The translations under genes were made by a program, and so were the position numbers. Source: Chara braunii (lineage: Eukaryota; Streptophyta; Charophyceae; Charales; Characeae). From it: a stretch of 59,342 bases of DNA. Below, piece by piece: positions 1 to 11,343 of the stretch. The notes beneath the pieces are model-generated. The model ran no database searches and was not told the origin of the DNA. It was given only the letters and a program-made list of their open reading frames with translations. The stretch is from assembly GCA_003427395.1 (NCBI GenBank), contig BFEA01000430.1, forward strand, positions 256,274 through 315,615, in the 5' to 3' direction. Within the stretch, counting starts at the first letter, position 1; the number at the start of each line of letters is the position of its first letter.

Positions 1-405
1 TCCTCCTCCTCCTCCTCCTCCTCCTCGCTTTCTCCTTTTCCACCTCCTTTCGTCTTCTTCTATCCTCCTCCTCCTCCTCCTTTTGTCATTGCCATAGAAA
101 CCGGCAGGTCCTCCTCCTCCTCCTCCTTTCGTCACCACCATACAAAGTCGGCAGGCCCTCCTCCTCCTCCTCCTCCTCCTCCTCCTCCTCCTCCTCCGTT
201 CGCCTTCTTCTTGTCTCCTCCTCCCTCCCTTCCTCCTTTCATCTTCTTCTTCTTCCTCCGCCTCCTCCTTCTCTCTTCCTCCTCCTCCTCCTCCTCCTCC
301 TCCTCCTTTCGTCTTTATTTTTCCCCGATTTCCTGCCACGTGTCGGCGGGATCTCTCTCTTTGTGGCATACTGTGCACCACACAGGGCCCGACCAGGCGA
401 AATAA
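1..405. repeat. TCC-rich satellite block
   Basis: Dense (TCC)n and (TTC)n tracts carry fragments of the unit seen more fully at 1505-2440. Landmarks are an 'accatacaaagtcggcaggc' anchor near 136 and a 'ctgccacgtgtcggc' anchor near 335, followed by 'gggatctctctc'. The open frame through here encodes only Ser/Leu/Pro/Phe runs and is not a gene. Confidence 0.85.
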
Positions 406-1018
406 AGGCCCTCCAGGCCCTGTGTCGTTTCAGCCTAAAAGCCTAAAAAGGATTGCCAATTTTAGGGCCTCATAAAGTCGACCTTTCCTGAAACTTAGGC
501 GCCAGACTAGGGATAAGCGCAGGCCACTTTTAGGCCCATTTCAAAACAACCTTTTTTTGAACTTCAGCGCCAGGGTCTGGCACGATTCGGCATTGGCAAG
601 AGCAGCCTCCCAGCCGGACCAGCACTATATAGTACTGGTCCACCCGGGAGTTCACAGGCAGTTCACGGGCAGTTCAGGAGGCAGTCTTCAGTATTCGGCA
701 GCAGCACTCTGCGGAGCGCTGCAGTAGTAGTAGTAGACAACGATAAGAGTAGTCTTCAGCGCTGGGCACTGTTAGGACCTTGAAGTAGCGTTGAGAGAGA
801 GAGGAGAGTGGCGGAGGCCAGGGATACTTACCTGGGAATTTACCTGCCGCGCCATAGCTCCAGCTCCATCTTCGAGGTACCTGCAACAAGGTGCCACCTT
901 TCACAGGTTAGTACCTGGCACACCGAGAGAGAAAGAGAGAGTCCTTCTTCTTCCTCCTCTAAGTCCACCATCTCTCCCTCACCCTCGCTACCTGAGTTCT
1001 CAGTATCGAAAGATTCCA

Positions 1019-1065
<47 letters not shown>

Positions 1066-1143
1066 CGACTTTGAGACTTGACAAGATTTGGATTCAGACT
1101 CGACATTGGGACCGAGACATTGGACGAGGGATTATTTGGCGCC
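406..1143 (+). mobile_element. Possible LTR remnant (unproven)
   Basis: No coding sequence. A 26-bp near-perfect palindrome at 616-641 has arms GGACCAG/CTGGTCC around a TATATA core. It is followed by three 11-bp repeats of AGTTCACRGGC type (651-682), GTA repeats (722-735) and a purine microsatellite (1029-1063). At 1136-1143 TTGGCGCC resembles the start of a retrotransposon primer-binding site. A TATA core, transcribed part and PBS in this order would fit a plus-strand LTR, but no second LTR or internal coding region is present, so this is only a suggestion. Confidence 0.25.
1020..1063. repeat. (CG)n then (GA)n microsatellite
   Basis: A short alternating CG run passes directly into a (GA)n run of about 36 bp. 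Confidence 0.9.
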
Positions 1144-1389
1144 TATATCGAAGACTTGGTGTTGACGACATTCCCATCTTCCCCCTCTTCTTCGTTTGAT
1201 CCCCCTCCTCCTCGTCTGTGTGTGGTTTTGGACTGGCGCATTCTTCCAGTGTGAGCGCCAAGCCCCTTCACACCATGCGATAATGATGATGTATGTTTGG
1301 TCTGCATTGCGACAGCATTCCTTTGTGCTATCTTGTACTATGTGAGAGAGGTCGGTTCTTGCTTTGGTCTGTACCATTACGGTATGCGA

Positions 1390-1390
<1 letters not shown>

Positions 1391-1467
<77 letters not shown>

Positions 1468-1669
1468 GCTCCTCCTTCCTCGTCCTTTTTTCTTTCTTTT
1501 CCCTCGCCATCGCCATACAAGTCGGCAGGCCCTCCTCCTCAACCTCCTCCTCCTCCGTTCGCCTTCTTCTTGTTTCCTCCTCCTCCCCCTCCTTTCATGT
1601 TCTTCTTCTTCTTCCTCCTCCTCCTCCTCCTCCTCCTCCTCCTCGTCCTGATTTCCTGCCACGTGTCTG

Positions 1670-1710
<41 letters not shown>

Positions 1711-2133
1711 CCCCCCCTCCTTCCTCGTCCATTTTTCTTGTTTTTTTCTCGTCATCGCCATACAAAGCCGTCAGGCCCTCCTCCTCAACCTCCTTCCTCC
1801 TCCGTTCGCCTTCTTCTTGTCTCCTCCTCCTCCCCCTCCTCCTTTCTTCTTCTTCTTCTTCTTCCTCCTCCTCCTCCTCCTTGTCCCGTTTCCCTGCCAC
1901 GTGTCAGCAGGATCTCTCTGTCTCTCTCCCGTCCTCCTTCCTCGTCTTTTTTCTTTTTTTTCTCGTCATCGCCATACAAAGCCGGCAGGCCCTCCCCCTC
2001 AACCTCCTCCTCCTCCATTCGCCTCCTTCTTGTCTCCTCCTCCTCCCCCTCCTCCTTTCATCTTCTTCTTCTTCCTCCTCCTCCTCCTCCTCCTCCTCCT
2101 CCTCCTCGACCCGATTTCCTACCACGTGTCGGT

Positions 2134-2195
<62 letters not shown>

Positions 2196-2286
2196 ATCCT
2201 TGTTTTTCTTCCGTCATCGCCGTACAAAACCCGCACGCCCTCCTCCTCCTCCTCCTCCTCCTCCTCCTCCTCCTTTGCCACGTGTC

Positions 2287-2357
<71 letters not shown>

Positions 2358-2570
2358 CTCCTCCTCCTTCGTCCTTTTTTTTTTTCATCATCGCCATACA
2401 ACACGGGCAGGTCCTCCTCCTCCTCCTGCTTTCGTCTTCTTCTCTCCCACTCTTCCACCACCTCTTCCTCCTCCTCCTTCTCTCCTCCTTCTCTCCTCCT
2501 CCTCCTCTTCCTCCCCCTCCTACTTTTGTCTTCTTCTTCCTTCCTCATCCTCCTCCTCCTCCATATCTTA
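1391..2570. repeat. Satellite array, ~170-250-bp unit with CACGTG box
   Basis: At least four tandem units. The 'catacaa...ggcaggccctcc' anchor recurs near 1510, 1756, 1971, 2219 and 2392, giving spacings of about 246, 215, 248 and 173 bp. The 'ccacgtgtc' anchor recurs near 1657, 1895, 2120 and 2276. Each unit runs: anchor, (TCC)n, TTC-rich, CACGTG anchor, (CT)n, 'ctttttttc'. Length differences come from the (CT)n and (TCC)n lengths. CT tracts are at about 1391-1465, 1672-1706, 2138-2194 and 2290-2355. Long Ser/Leu frames here are low-complexity artefacts. Confidence 0.85.
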
Positions 2571-3300
2571 CATGCGCGCCATCTCGCACATCCGCCAGCC
2601 ATATTGTACTGCCCGCCATATCCTACTGCCCGCTGTCTCCTGTTCATTTTTTTCTTTTGCTTTTTCCGTGACCCAAAAAAGGACGTAAGCGGGCAGACAT
2701 CAGCTCAATTCACAACCGGCAATTGTGGTCTTCTTCTTCTTCTTCTTCTTCTTCTTCTTCTTCTTCTTCTTCTTCCGATATTTTTGCTTTCATTTTTCCT
2801 TTGGTGTTGGTCCATGCATCCTCTACTTCGACGGCATTATGGCAGGCGGTGGCAGTGGCGTCGGCAAGGGGAGTGGTGGGTGTGGAAGGACGAGAGGCAA
2901 AACGGCTGCAGAAAAAGGAAAAGGGCAAGTTGCAAGCACCTCGACTACACCCGCATCGACAGTGGCCTACAAAGACCCCATGCCGGCAATGGACCCCTCT
3001 TCCACAGGAAAAAATGAGATCAGCATGTCCAAGTGTGTGTGTGTGCGTGTGTGTGAGTGAGAGCGAGAGAGAGAGAGGGAGGGAGACAGACTTTGATACT
3101 CAAATCTCCCGCCATAAGATTTTGTTTCCGGGGGGGGGCTTCTCATCGTCCTTTGTTTGGTTCTGCATCTTCTTCTTCTTCTTCTTCTTCTTCTTCTTCT
3201 TCTTCTTCGTCACCCTCCTTATGTGGCTATGGCCACCTTCCCTCTCAGTGCAGCGCTGCCCAGCAGGGCTGTAACACGTATGCTACTCGCAGATAGCGCA
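2571..3300. repeat. Microsatellite-rich stretch
   Basis: Holds (TTC)n at about 2725-2776 and 3168-3208, a short (TG)n near 3032-3056, a GA-rich run near 3058-3085 and a G tract near 3131. Between them I see no gene. Open frames exist only because the trinucleotide runs lack stops. Confidence 0.75.
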
Positions 3301-5862
3301 CAAGCGCTCCCGCAGCACTTCCACACTTATCACGAATGAGCAATCTCCCCGAAATGTGCTTGCCAGTCCTTATATTGACCTGGACTGAGCCTCAACTCGT
3401 CCCAGCCTCTGCTTCCTTTGGCTTGACTTGGACCCGGTACCACATGCCCACGGCCTGCTTGCTTCAGAATGCCAAGGCCTGCTACTTTCCCGAATTTTCA
3501 TTGGTGTGCTGCTGCTTGAGTCTGTGAGTCACAACTTGTCCTCTGTGGAACATGACTTTTGACTGTGGGTTGTGACTCTTGCCTCTGGGACACGACTTTT
3601 GCCTGGAGAAGTATCCTTTGCATGTGGAACATGACTTTTCAATATGACTGTTCAATATGAGACGTTACTTTGCTCACAGAATGCAACTTGTGCCTTTGGG
3701 ATGAGAGGGCCTGCTGGACTTGACTCCTAAAGGTACCCGACTGTGACCTTTCTGAACTGGCCGACTTGGCCTCCCTTGGCTTGAGACCTTGACCCTGAAA
3801 TTCGAATTTGGGGTCTGCATCGTGGAATGCCTTTCCCAAGGTAGATCCATGGCTCCCACCAGTGGTTAACGGGGTAAAATGTTTTCATTGCTGAAATCAG
3901 TTTTTTTTGGCCAAAGTTTCAGAATCGATTGATTTGCATCACTTTTACTTGTGTGATGGGATTCAGTACTCCTAGCCTGCAGCCCTTTTGTTGGTTTTTC
4001 CAGTGTGTAGTTCTATCCCTGCCTTGTGTATGAACCTTTCTTTGTACGGATTCCCTGTCCACAGGTATGCTGCTACCTTCTTTCAAAGTTCTGGCAGGGC
4101 TGTTACTTCGGGTGTCCAGAAAGAGGCTACCGACCACGTCATCGAGAATATTGAAGCATTAATTACTAATGCTCCTTTGAGATCGCCTTTCGGTCTGCTT
4201 TCCGAACATGCTCAATTCGCAAGCTGCTAGTTCACTGCATCGTGCTCCCACCTCCATTGACTCCCTCCCACGTTCGAGCTTTTCTCCTCGTACTCCTATT
4301 AACGCCAACGTCAACCTACACACATGTCCTTCTGCAATATCGTCTTTCATCCCTCTCTTCATTGCTGCCCCGAGATGACCTTTCAGTCGCTTTCTCAAAC
4401 ATTCCCACTGAGTCCTCTGATCCACCTTTTGAAACGACTACTAAACCAAGCAGTACATGCTTCACCTGCAAATGTCCATGTGGCCTCTTTCCCATAATAA
4501 GATAAGCCTACTGATCGGCAAAGACGGCCACACTCCATCTGCTGCTTGCTATTCAAGAAAACTTTGGTAAAAACCCAAAGAAAAAAAAGAAAAAGAAGAA
4601 CGCTGTAAGACAATGAAACTGCCTGGGGCCAAAAAAAAAAAGATGGGGGACTTCAGGGTGAAATGGAGGAGGAAGCAGGCAAGGAATAGAGGCAGGGAGA
4701 ATACAAAGAACACAAGGAAGAGGAGGAGGGAAGGGTGTGGGCCACGAAGGAGGAGGGTAAGGGAAAAAAAGTGTGGTGTCGGTGATGAAGAGGTTGGGCA
4801 CAATGACAGTCGCTAGAGCTGACGGTACTTCTCACCTTAAAAAGGGTTCTTCATAGTTAACCAACAAATTATAACACCATTCCCCTTCAACACTAGGGTG
4901 ACCATCAGGGAAACACGCAGACGGATTGAAGTAAAAACCAGGTGTGCATGTAAAATTATCATTGTCTCCATAGCCACAGGCTAACCGCAGACATGGCAGT
5001 GTCCAGTTTGAGCATTTCGCTAGAGTATCTGCAGTAGATCAACAATGTAGCAGGACGAAAATAAAAAGATAAACTTGAGATACAAGCAAAAATTAAATCT
5101 AAAACATAAAATAATAGGACGTGTTTCAGAATCTCAACTTCCCATAAATAAACAGACTTTAAAGAAAGGAGAGGACTGTTAGAAAAAATGAATTAACTGA
5201 CAAAGCAAGACAGCAAGACTAGGAGAGCCAAACTTAGGATGCATTGGGCAGGAGTTTAGGAACCGAAAACAACAATAGAAATACGGCTATGGAAATGCAA
5301 ACATCAGCGACATATCTACATCTGCCATTATTGCTATGGTGTACAGGAGATGACTACTATAGAAAGAAAGAAAAACAGATTGAAGGGGACAAACTAAGGG
5401 TGGGTAGCAATGTATGAAGATTAAACCACAACTACCTCTGAGCCTCTTCTTGCAGACAGGCAGAGTAAAACTGCACACCAAGCTTTGGCTAAAGCGCCAG
5501 CACGGAGTTTCTGTTTTGTTTTATCTGGCGCTGCCAGCCTTTTTGTTCCGTTAGGGCCCTGCCTGTGCCGGTCTCTGAAGAATGCGGTATAGGTTATACA
5601 AGAGTAGCCAGCGCGACTCCACCGGCATTACAAAGGGATAATGATGAAATTGGCATTCGTGTGTATGAAACCTCCAATAGGATGTGAACACTGGAACTGA
5701 AAAATGGGGGGTTGGCAGCTTAAAAAAGAAAAAGAAAAAAAAAAACTATGATCCATTGTTTGAAAACAAATAAGAAACAGTGGTGTTTTAGCCTTTAGGT
5801 CTTTGAGACGAAGAATAATCCCCCTGTACGCCCCAATAAAGACAGCGCCCGAGTAGACTACA
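3301..5862. other. Unassigned sequence; weak short repeats
   Basis: No protein, RNA or transposon signal that I can support. A degenerate repeat occurs at about 3535-3660, where 'gtggaacatgacttttg'-like words recur every 20-40 bp. A-rich runs occur at 4578-4600, 4630-4641 and 5720-5745. Open frames are short and lack recognisable domains. Confidence 0.5.
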
Positions 5863-6076
5863 GTGTCGTAGAGTAGTGTAGAGTAGACAGTAGAGTAGAG
5901 TAGAGAGTAGACAGGGGAGAGTAGCTGAGAGTAGAGAGTAGAGTAAAGGGTAGAGAAGAGTGGAGCATAGAGTAGAGTGGTATAGAGAATAGAGAATAGA
6001 ATATAGTGGAATAGAGTAGAGAGTAGAGTGGAATAGAGAGTGGAGAGTAGAGTGGATTAGATTAGCGAGAGTATTG
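5863..6076. repeat. TAGAG minisatellite, left part
   Basis: Degenerate GTAGA/GTAGAG repeats run to the 5' boundary of the SINE at 6093. The same repeat resumes on the other side at 6757, so the SINE inserted into an existing array. Confidence 0.9.
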
Positions 6077-6092
6077 AGTGCAGATATAGTGT
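6077..6092. repeat. SINE target-site duplication, 5' copy
   Basis: AGTGCAGATATAGTGT matches the 3' copy AGTGCAAATATAATGT (6741-6756) at 14 of 16 positions. The pair brackets a sequence with a tRNA-like head and a poly(A) end. Confidence 0.85.
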
Positions 6093-6740
6093 GTCCAGTT
6101 GATGCAGCTCAGTGGTTAGAGCACCGGTTGGAAATGCGCATTGTGGTATGTGGTTGCGGGTTCAAATCCACAGCCTCACGCATGGACACCGGCAGGGCGT
6201 TAGAATGACGCACGGCTGGACACACACCCCTTGGGCTGACGCATGGTAAGCAATTACAGACACTGACTGCGCACCACCCAGGGGACTGTCCATGGTGTTG
6301 TATGTTGGGTCTTGGCCTATGAGGGGTTTGCCTGATACAGTTAGCAGTCTAATGAGGATGCAGGTACGGGTTTGTGGTTAGACTGCTCATGTGTGTTGGT
6401 TACCTTAGGCTCTTCTTTGGGGGGGCCAAGGACCTTAGGTGGGATGGGGTCCCGTTTGGGGGGAGGGTTGGCTTGGGACAAGCTCTGCTGGAGGATATCG
6501 GTGGGGAACCTACAGTAGGGGATTGTCTTAAGGGATCCCGGTAGGAGGGGTGTTAGTAGACAGACTCTGCTGGAGGAAATCGTTGGGGAACCTGCAGTAG
6601 GGGCTGTCTGAGGGGGATCCTCCAAGATAGGATGGTCTGGGTCCCATAAATTAGTTGCTGACTGTAGATAGGTGCCTGTCGTGGGTCCAGAAACCGACCT
6701 CTACAACACCCTGGGTTTTTTATTAAAAAAAAAAAAAAAA
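6093..6740 (+). mobile_element. tRNA-headed SINE with poly(A) tail and TSD
   Basis: A 648-bp retroposed unit. The head (6098-6177) has a pol III A box (AGCTCAGTGGTTAGAGC, near 6106) and a B box (GGGTTCAAATCC, near 6160) in tRNA order and spacing. The body has a direct duplication of about 58 bp, 82 bp apart (about 6480 and 6562), both reading 'ctctgctggagga..tcg'. The 3' end is a ~16-nt poly(A) at 6725-6740. A 16-bp target-site duplication flanks it. It is long for a SINE and probably chimeric. SINEs of this kind are transcribed by pol III and moved by a partner LINE. No coding capacity is seen. Confidence 0.85.
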
Positions 6741-6756
6741 AGTGCAAATATAATGT
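6741..6756. repeat. SINE target-site duplication, 3' copy
   Basis: AGTGCAAATATAATGT lies immediately after the poly(A) run and pairs with 6077-6092. Confidence 0.85.
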
Positions 6757-7164
6757 ACAGTAGAGTACAGAGAAGAAAGTAGAGAAGAGTTGAGAGCAGT
6801 GTAAAGCATCTAGTGGAGAGTAAAGTTGGGAAGAGTTTAGTGTCGAGTGATGAAGAGTACAGCGTACAGAGTGGCATAGAGTAGAGTAGATAGTAGGTAG
6901 AGTAGAGTAGAGAGAGCGGCACAGTAGAGAGTACTGTAGTGTAGAGAGTACAGAGTAGTGTAGAGTGGAGAGTTTAGTGTCGAGTTGAATAGAGAGTAGA
7001 GAGTAGCAAGGGGTAGAGAAGAAATGATATTCTACAGAGTAGCCTAAGGTAGAGAGCAGCAGCATAAGGTAGAGAGTAGAGTAGAGTGAGTAGAATAGTG
7101 TACAGTAGAGTAGTGTAGAGTAGAGTCGACTGTAGAGTATGGAGAGAAGAGCAGAGAACACAGT
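6757..7164. repeat. TAGAG minisatellite, right part
   Basis: GTAGAGTAGAGA-type degenerate repeats continue up to the broken integrase gene at about 7165. The minisatellite therefore marks the truncated 3' side of the gypsy element. Confidence 0.9.
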
Positions 7165-7745
7165 AGAAGGCAGGGGAACAAATATTGCATACTTACTAAA
7201 TCTATCTAATATGACCATGACTTGAGTATTGCCGTGCCTACTTCTGACCCCAGTATCCATAAAATCGATGGAAACAGACTCTCCGGGTGCTGATGGAATA
7301 CGCAAGGGTCTAAGAAGACCAATTGGGCTCTCGTTGTGGTTTTCTTCCGCAGACACACTTTGCAACTGCGAACATATTCTACGCAGTCTGCTTTCATTCT
7401 TGGCCACGTGTATGACATCATCAGGTTAGCTAAAGTCTTTTGCCATCCGAAGTGCCCATCTACATCGTGGCATTCCCCTACGATCAGACTACAGATCTCT
7501 TCACTCTTGGGGGGACACAGTCTGTCAGCGACATCGGTCCTTTCAAACAGTAACCCGTTCATGGTTGGGTAGTGCGGCTCACTATCTGGGGCTTCTTTTA
7601 CTCTTTTCAGTAGCTCGCTGTAGATCGGGTCTTCAAGTTGTGCATAAGCATCTCTTACTTTCTTCTGCAGATCGGTCCCTATGTCTAGATAGTGCAATAT
7701 CGTGCCGAATGAATCAGCTATCCTACTCAGAGCAAAGGCTACCAC
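7165..7745 (-). pseudogene. Ty3/gypsy integrase, truncated and frameshifted
   Basis: Encodes the end of RNase H (VAFALSRIADS, where the family has VxADALSR, so the usual Asp is Phe) and then the integrase HHCC zinc-binding domain. Visible motifs are CHDVDGHFG and DCVEYVRSCKVCLRKK. At about 7340 the reading frame shifts. The second frame carries the start of the DDE core, with SIDFMDT holding the first catalytic Asp, and VILDRFSKYAIFVPL. The protein then runs into TAGAG minisatellite translation, so the other two catalytic acidic residues are absent. Integrase joins retroelement cDNA into the genome, and this copy cannot. Confidence 0.88.
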
Positions 7746-9107
7746 GTTATACTTTCCTTTTACGGGCTTTAACTCAAAGTCCTATTGATCTATCTCAGCA
7801 GCCCATCTAGTCAACTTAAGTCATCTTGGCCTATGTCTTTAGACATCCAAGAGTCTCATGATCGGAATATACCTTAAGTGCCTCCCAAGTAGGCAATGTT
7901 TCCAATGGTCTAAGGCCTGCCTAAGAGCGTAGAGTTCCCTCCCATATGTCGATGCTGCTACTTTCTCTGAGGGCAGCCTGGCTGACATGAACTCTATGGG
8001 TCTATAATCATTGCCATCATCTTGCTGCAAAACGGCACCTATGCCATACTGACTAGCGTCTGTAGTGACAACAAATTGCAGTGACGGGTCAGCAACTTTA
8101 GGGACAGGGCACTCTATTAAGGCCTTCTTCAATTTCTTGAAGGTTGACATGCAATCCTGGTCCCACTTCCAAATTGTCTCTTTCTTCAATAACCTACGAA
8201 GGGGAGCAGCGATCGTGGAGGAGTTCCTTATGAACTCCCTGTAGTAGTTAGCCAACCCAAGGAACGACCGTAACTCTGTCAGTGTCTGAGGGGTCGGCCA
8301 CTCTCTAATAGATGTTATCTTACTGTCCTCAGGACGAATGTCGTCTCCGTCTAGTGCATGGCCTAGGTAAAGAACCTTTGTCTTGGCCCACTCGCACTTC
8401 TTCGGGTTAATAATGAAATTAGCTCTTTTAGCTTGCCTAAAATCTGCAAGCAGATGGCCCTCATGCTCCTCAAGCGTCTTGCTGAACACTAGGATATCGT
8501 CTAAGTAGATGACGTCGAACCTATCTAACCATGGCCTAAACAAGTTGTTCATGCAACACTTAAATGTAGCCGGTGCATTAGTTAGGCCAAACGGCATCAC
8601 TATGAACTCGTAATGCGCATACCTTGTTCTGAACGCCGTCTTATACAGATCGTCAGGATGATGGTACCCTGATTTTAGATCTATCTTTGAGAAGCACTTG
8701 CATCCCTGCACTCGATCTAACAAGTTATCTATACGCGGCAATGGCTTTGCGTTCTTGATTGTGATGGCGTTCTGTCCCCTGTAGTCTATACACATACGTA
8801 GTTCTCCCTCTTTCTTTGGGACTAACAGAACAGGTGCGTCGAAAGGTGATGAACTAGGCCTTATCCATCCTTTCTCCAAGAGCTCGTCTAACTGACCGCC
8901 AAGTTCTATCTTTGTACAGTGTGGTTTGGGCACTACTCCTGAAGATGGTTCAGATAAGTCTTTGTAGTCTTCCAGCAAACTGGCGATAGTAGGATCGATC
9001 TTCTCTTCTTCCTTTGGCTTGTCAAAAATCAGCCTAACATAGGCTACAAACACTTGCTCTTCGAGCTGCTCCTTTCGCACGAGTCTGGCAAATGCAGCAA
9101 TGGACAA
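7746..9107 (-). pseudogene. Ty3/gypsy reverse transcriptase-RNase H
   Basis: The main frame (9107-7839) encodes 422 residues. RT motifs are VLLVPKKEGELRMCIDYR (~93-110), IDLKSGYHH (first catalytic Asp ~143), MPFGLTNAPATF (~171) and YLDD (201-204). The connection motif FLGLANYYREFI is at ~282. RNase H has TTDASQYGIG (Asp ~350) and TYGREL (Glu ~391). About seven residues after YHH that are usual in the family are missing. Past residue ~410 the frame is lost. The continuation in another frame has several stops before integrase begins. It lies between the protease trace and integrase, as expected. Confidence 0.92.
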
Positions 9108-9330
9108 GGGGGTTATCTACCCCAGACTCATGGTACAAGCGGACTTGACTTCGCTTGACGCAGTAGGGAGCGTACACTCATGCTCTCTAAGGGGTAGTGT
9201 GGCTCCTGCTGCCTCTCCTCAATTTGTGCCTAAAACAATGTCAAACGGGAGATTATCTTCTACGAGGAGAGTCGAGGAATGCAATACCTTCTCTACCTTC
9301 CCTTCTTTCTCTAGGCGAAAGTAGGCGTGG
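9108..9330 (-). pseudogene. Ty3/gypsy protease trace
   Basis: Read on the minus strand, 9265-9230 gives DNLPFDIVLGT followed by Asn and a stop. This is the conserved motif at the end of gypsy aspartic proteases, just upstream of RT. The rest of the protease is too decayed or frameshifted to outline. The active-site DTG/DSG was not found. Confidence 0.6.
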
Positions 9331-9863
9331 ACCCCCTCAACATACTCATCAACGCGCATCCTACTGTTGGACTTTCAGATTGAGCTTGCAACCCCTACCC
9401 GTGATTGTCTTTTGCTGCCCCAGACGCAACACGGTTCCTATACTTAGAACATGACTTTATAATGTGGTCAAGGTCCCCGTAGAACATGCACTGAGACTTT
9501 TTTCCTCTATACCCAGATCTTCCAAAGGTCAACCCTCGGGCCGGCCTGCATGCCACCGTCCCTGTATGCGAGGTGACCGACTAGAACGCGGACGGTGAGA
9601 CGGGGGACCTTGACCCCTTCCTCCCGCTTGACGCCCCCATTGTCGCCAACCCCCTAGCCGCCCTGTCCTCGGCCACTTCGGGCCTGGCCATTTCGGCCAG
9701 GCCCTCGTCCTCCTCCTTGCGGCCTCCCTTCGGCCACGACAGCAGTGTAGGTTCTCCCCTGGTCTACACTACTGTCCTCCTCCTCTTATCCCCACTCAAT
9801 GTCTGAGTAGGGGATTTCCTGAGCACCACCTTCCTCCATTGTTAGAATAAGACTGTCTTTGGC
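9331..9863 (-). other. Decayed gag-protease junction of the gypsy element
   Basis: Lies between the gag and protease remnants. The part near 9650-9770 is C-rich on the plus strand. I cannot recognise a zinc knuckle or protease active site. It is probably the degraded gag C-terminus. Confidence 0.4.
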
Positions 9864-10674
9864 CTAAATTTGGCCAGAGATGGTGTGTTCGTTCCACATT
9901 TTTCCCTTAGTCAGGTCCTTATGCCAAAACGTGGTAACTGGCCATGCTTGGGCGGCGAATGAGACGGCCTCTCTGCTACGGACATCGTACGTCATACCCT
10001 GCTGATTCTTCTTCTCGAAGAAATGTCCATGAATATTCTCAGGCAGGGCACGATAGAAGAGTTGGACCAGTTGGGCATCGGTAACTCCATGCCCACGAAC
10101 AACAATTAGCTCGTCCATAGCGGACTTAAGGGCATGCACATTCTTCCACTTCCGTGTGTGAATTATTTGCAATTTGTTGGAGGCTTTTACTGCCCGTGTC
10201 ACATCAAAAAATTGCTCCCTGAGCGATTTCAGGAACTCAGAGAGCGGCGTCACTTTAGAATAGGTGATCATATCATTGTCACAGTTTGCAGTGCGGGCTA
10301 GCGACCTAGTGACGTTGTTCACCTCATCTCGAAGGGGCTTGGAAGGCCACCAAAACGTGACCCTCAGGCGTGACTCCCTGCAAGTATAGGTAGGAGTGCA
10401 CGCTAACCTCCTAGTTATCGAAATCCTCCCCCTTCTTTCCACTGAAGGGTTCGAGGAAACGGACCTCAACTTTCTCATGACGTGGTGGGGCCGGCTCCTC
10501 TTCCTTAGCAGCCACTAACTTGGCGCCTTCAATGGAGCCGGTGCAAAATTCCTTCATCTTACTAATCGCCAGGTGGACCTGGTCCACCAAGTACTTTATC
10601 ATGTCGCATGCAAAATCTTTAAATTCAGCGCGTATCGATTCTAACTTTATCTCTTGGCTGCAGAGGTACTGCAT
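9864..10674 (-). pseudogene. Ty3/gypsy gag capsid region
   Basis: Two overlapping frames, 10674-10411 and 10478-9864, make up one retrotransposon gag domain with a frameshift near 10411-10440. The first ends in FLEPFSGKKGEDFDN, a typical gag entry motif. The second carries FLKSLREQFFD and the capsid helices around VHALKSAMDELIV and QLVQLFYRALPENI. Capsid Gag forms the cytoplasmic virus-like particle in which reverse transcription takes place. The usual C-terminal zinc knuckle is not visible. Confidence 0.82.
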
Positions 10675-10813
10675 TTGCTCGCGATGCGCAATTAGTAGGG
10701 TTTCTACACTCTGGGTCGGGGTCTCAACTTGGTAGCTAACTCAGTCTCAGCCCAGATTTTCCCCATCCTGGCCTTTGCCGCCTTTAAGTCCCTTTCTGCT
10801 TTCTCTGCCGCGT

Positions 10814-11343
10814 CTAAACGCCTAACTCTCTCTTGGGACAATTCATCCATGCACTTTGTTGTACTTCCTCCTTCGCCCTTCTCCTCACAGGGTCCCTTTC
10901 TGCTTCCAACTCCCTCCTTGCCGCTTCTCTCTTTTCTTGGGGTATGGCCAGCTTTGCCTTCCTATCTTCCCCCAACTCCATGTGTGCGGCCCATTCTTGT
11001 GTTATCTTCTCAATCTCCTCCTCCTGGGCTTCACCTCTTCTTTTTCTTCTTCTTCTTCTTCTTCTTCTTCTTCTTCTTCTTCTTCTTCCTCCACCTTCGC
11101 TTGTATAGTCGCCATCTTCTCCTCCTGCTCCTTCGTCCACCTTTCCATTTCTTCTTCCATCTGCCTCTTCTTCGCCTCTTGCTCCTCTAGCAGGGCCAAC
11201 ATCATCGCCTGCTTCATCAATTCCCTCTTCTCCATCTTCTCCTTTTTCTCTCTCAGAAGGGCGGCAGCTCTCACTTCTTGCTCCCTACTATAGGGGGTGG
11301 TACTAACTCCTGACCTGATGGTCACCATGGTGAAAGGGCACAA
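10814..11343 (-). pseudogene. Gag N-terminal coiled coil
   Basis: The frame 11343-11002 starts MCPFTMVTIRSG and runs through REKKEKMEKRELMKQ and QMEEEMERWTKEQEEK into a poly-Glu run made by a (TTC)n tract (plus strand 11044-11090). The frame 11140-10814 continues with EEEIEKITQEWAAHMEL and EKREAARRELEAERD. Both are strongly charged heptad-type helices, and the frame changes inside the microsatellite. It sits upstream of the capsid region in the same orientation, so I take it as the N-terminal part of gag. Microsatellite length change is the likely cause of the frame break. Confidence 0.65.

Noticed and set aside
824-835. ATACTTACCTGG, identical to the 5' end of U1 snRNA
   Set aside because: The match stops after 12 bases; the following sequence has no U1 stem-loop I. 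Chance or a splice-donor-complement word only.
1293-3017. 574-residue open frame (Ser/Leu/Pro-rich)
   Set aside because: It is a translation of CT, TCC and TTC repeats, with similar frames open on both strands.
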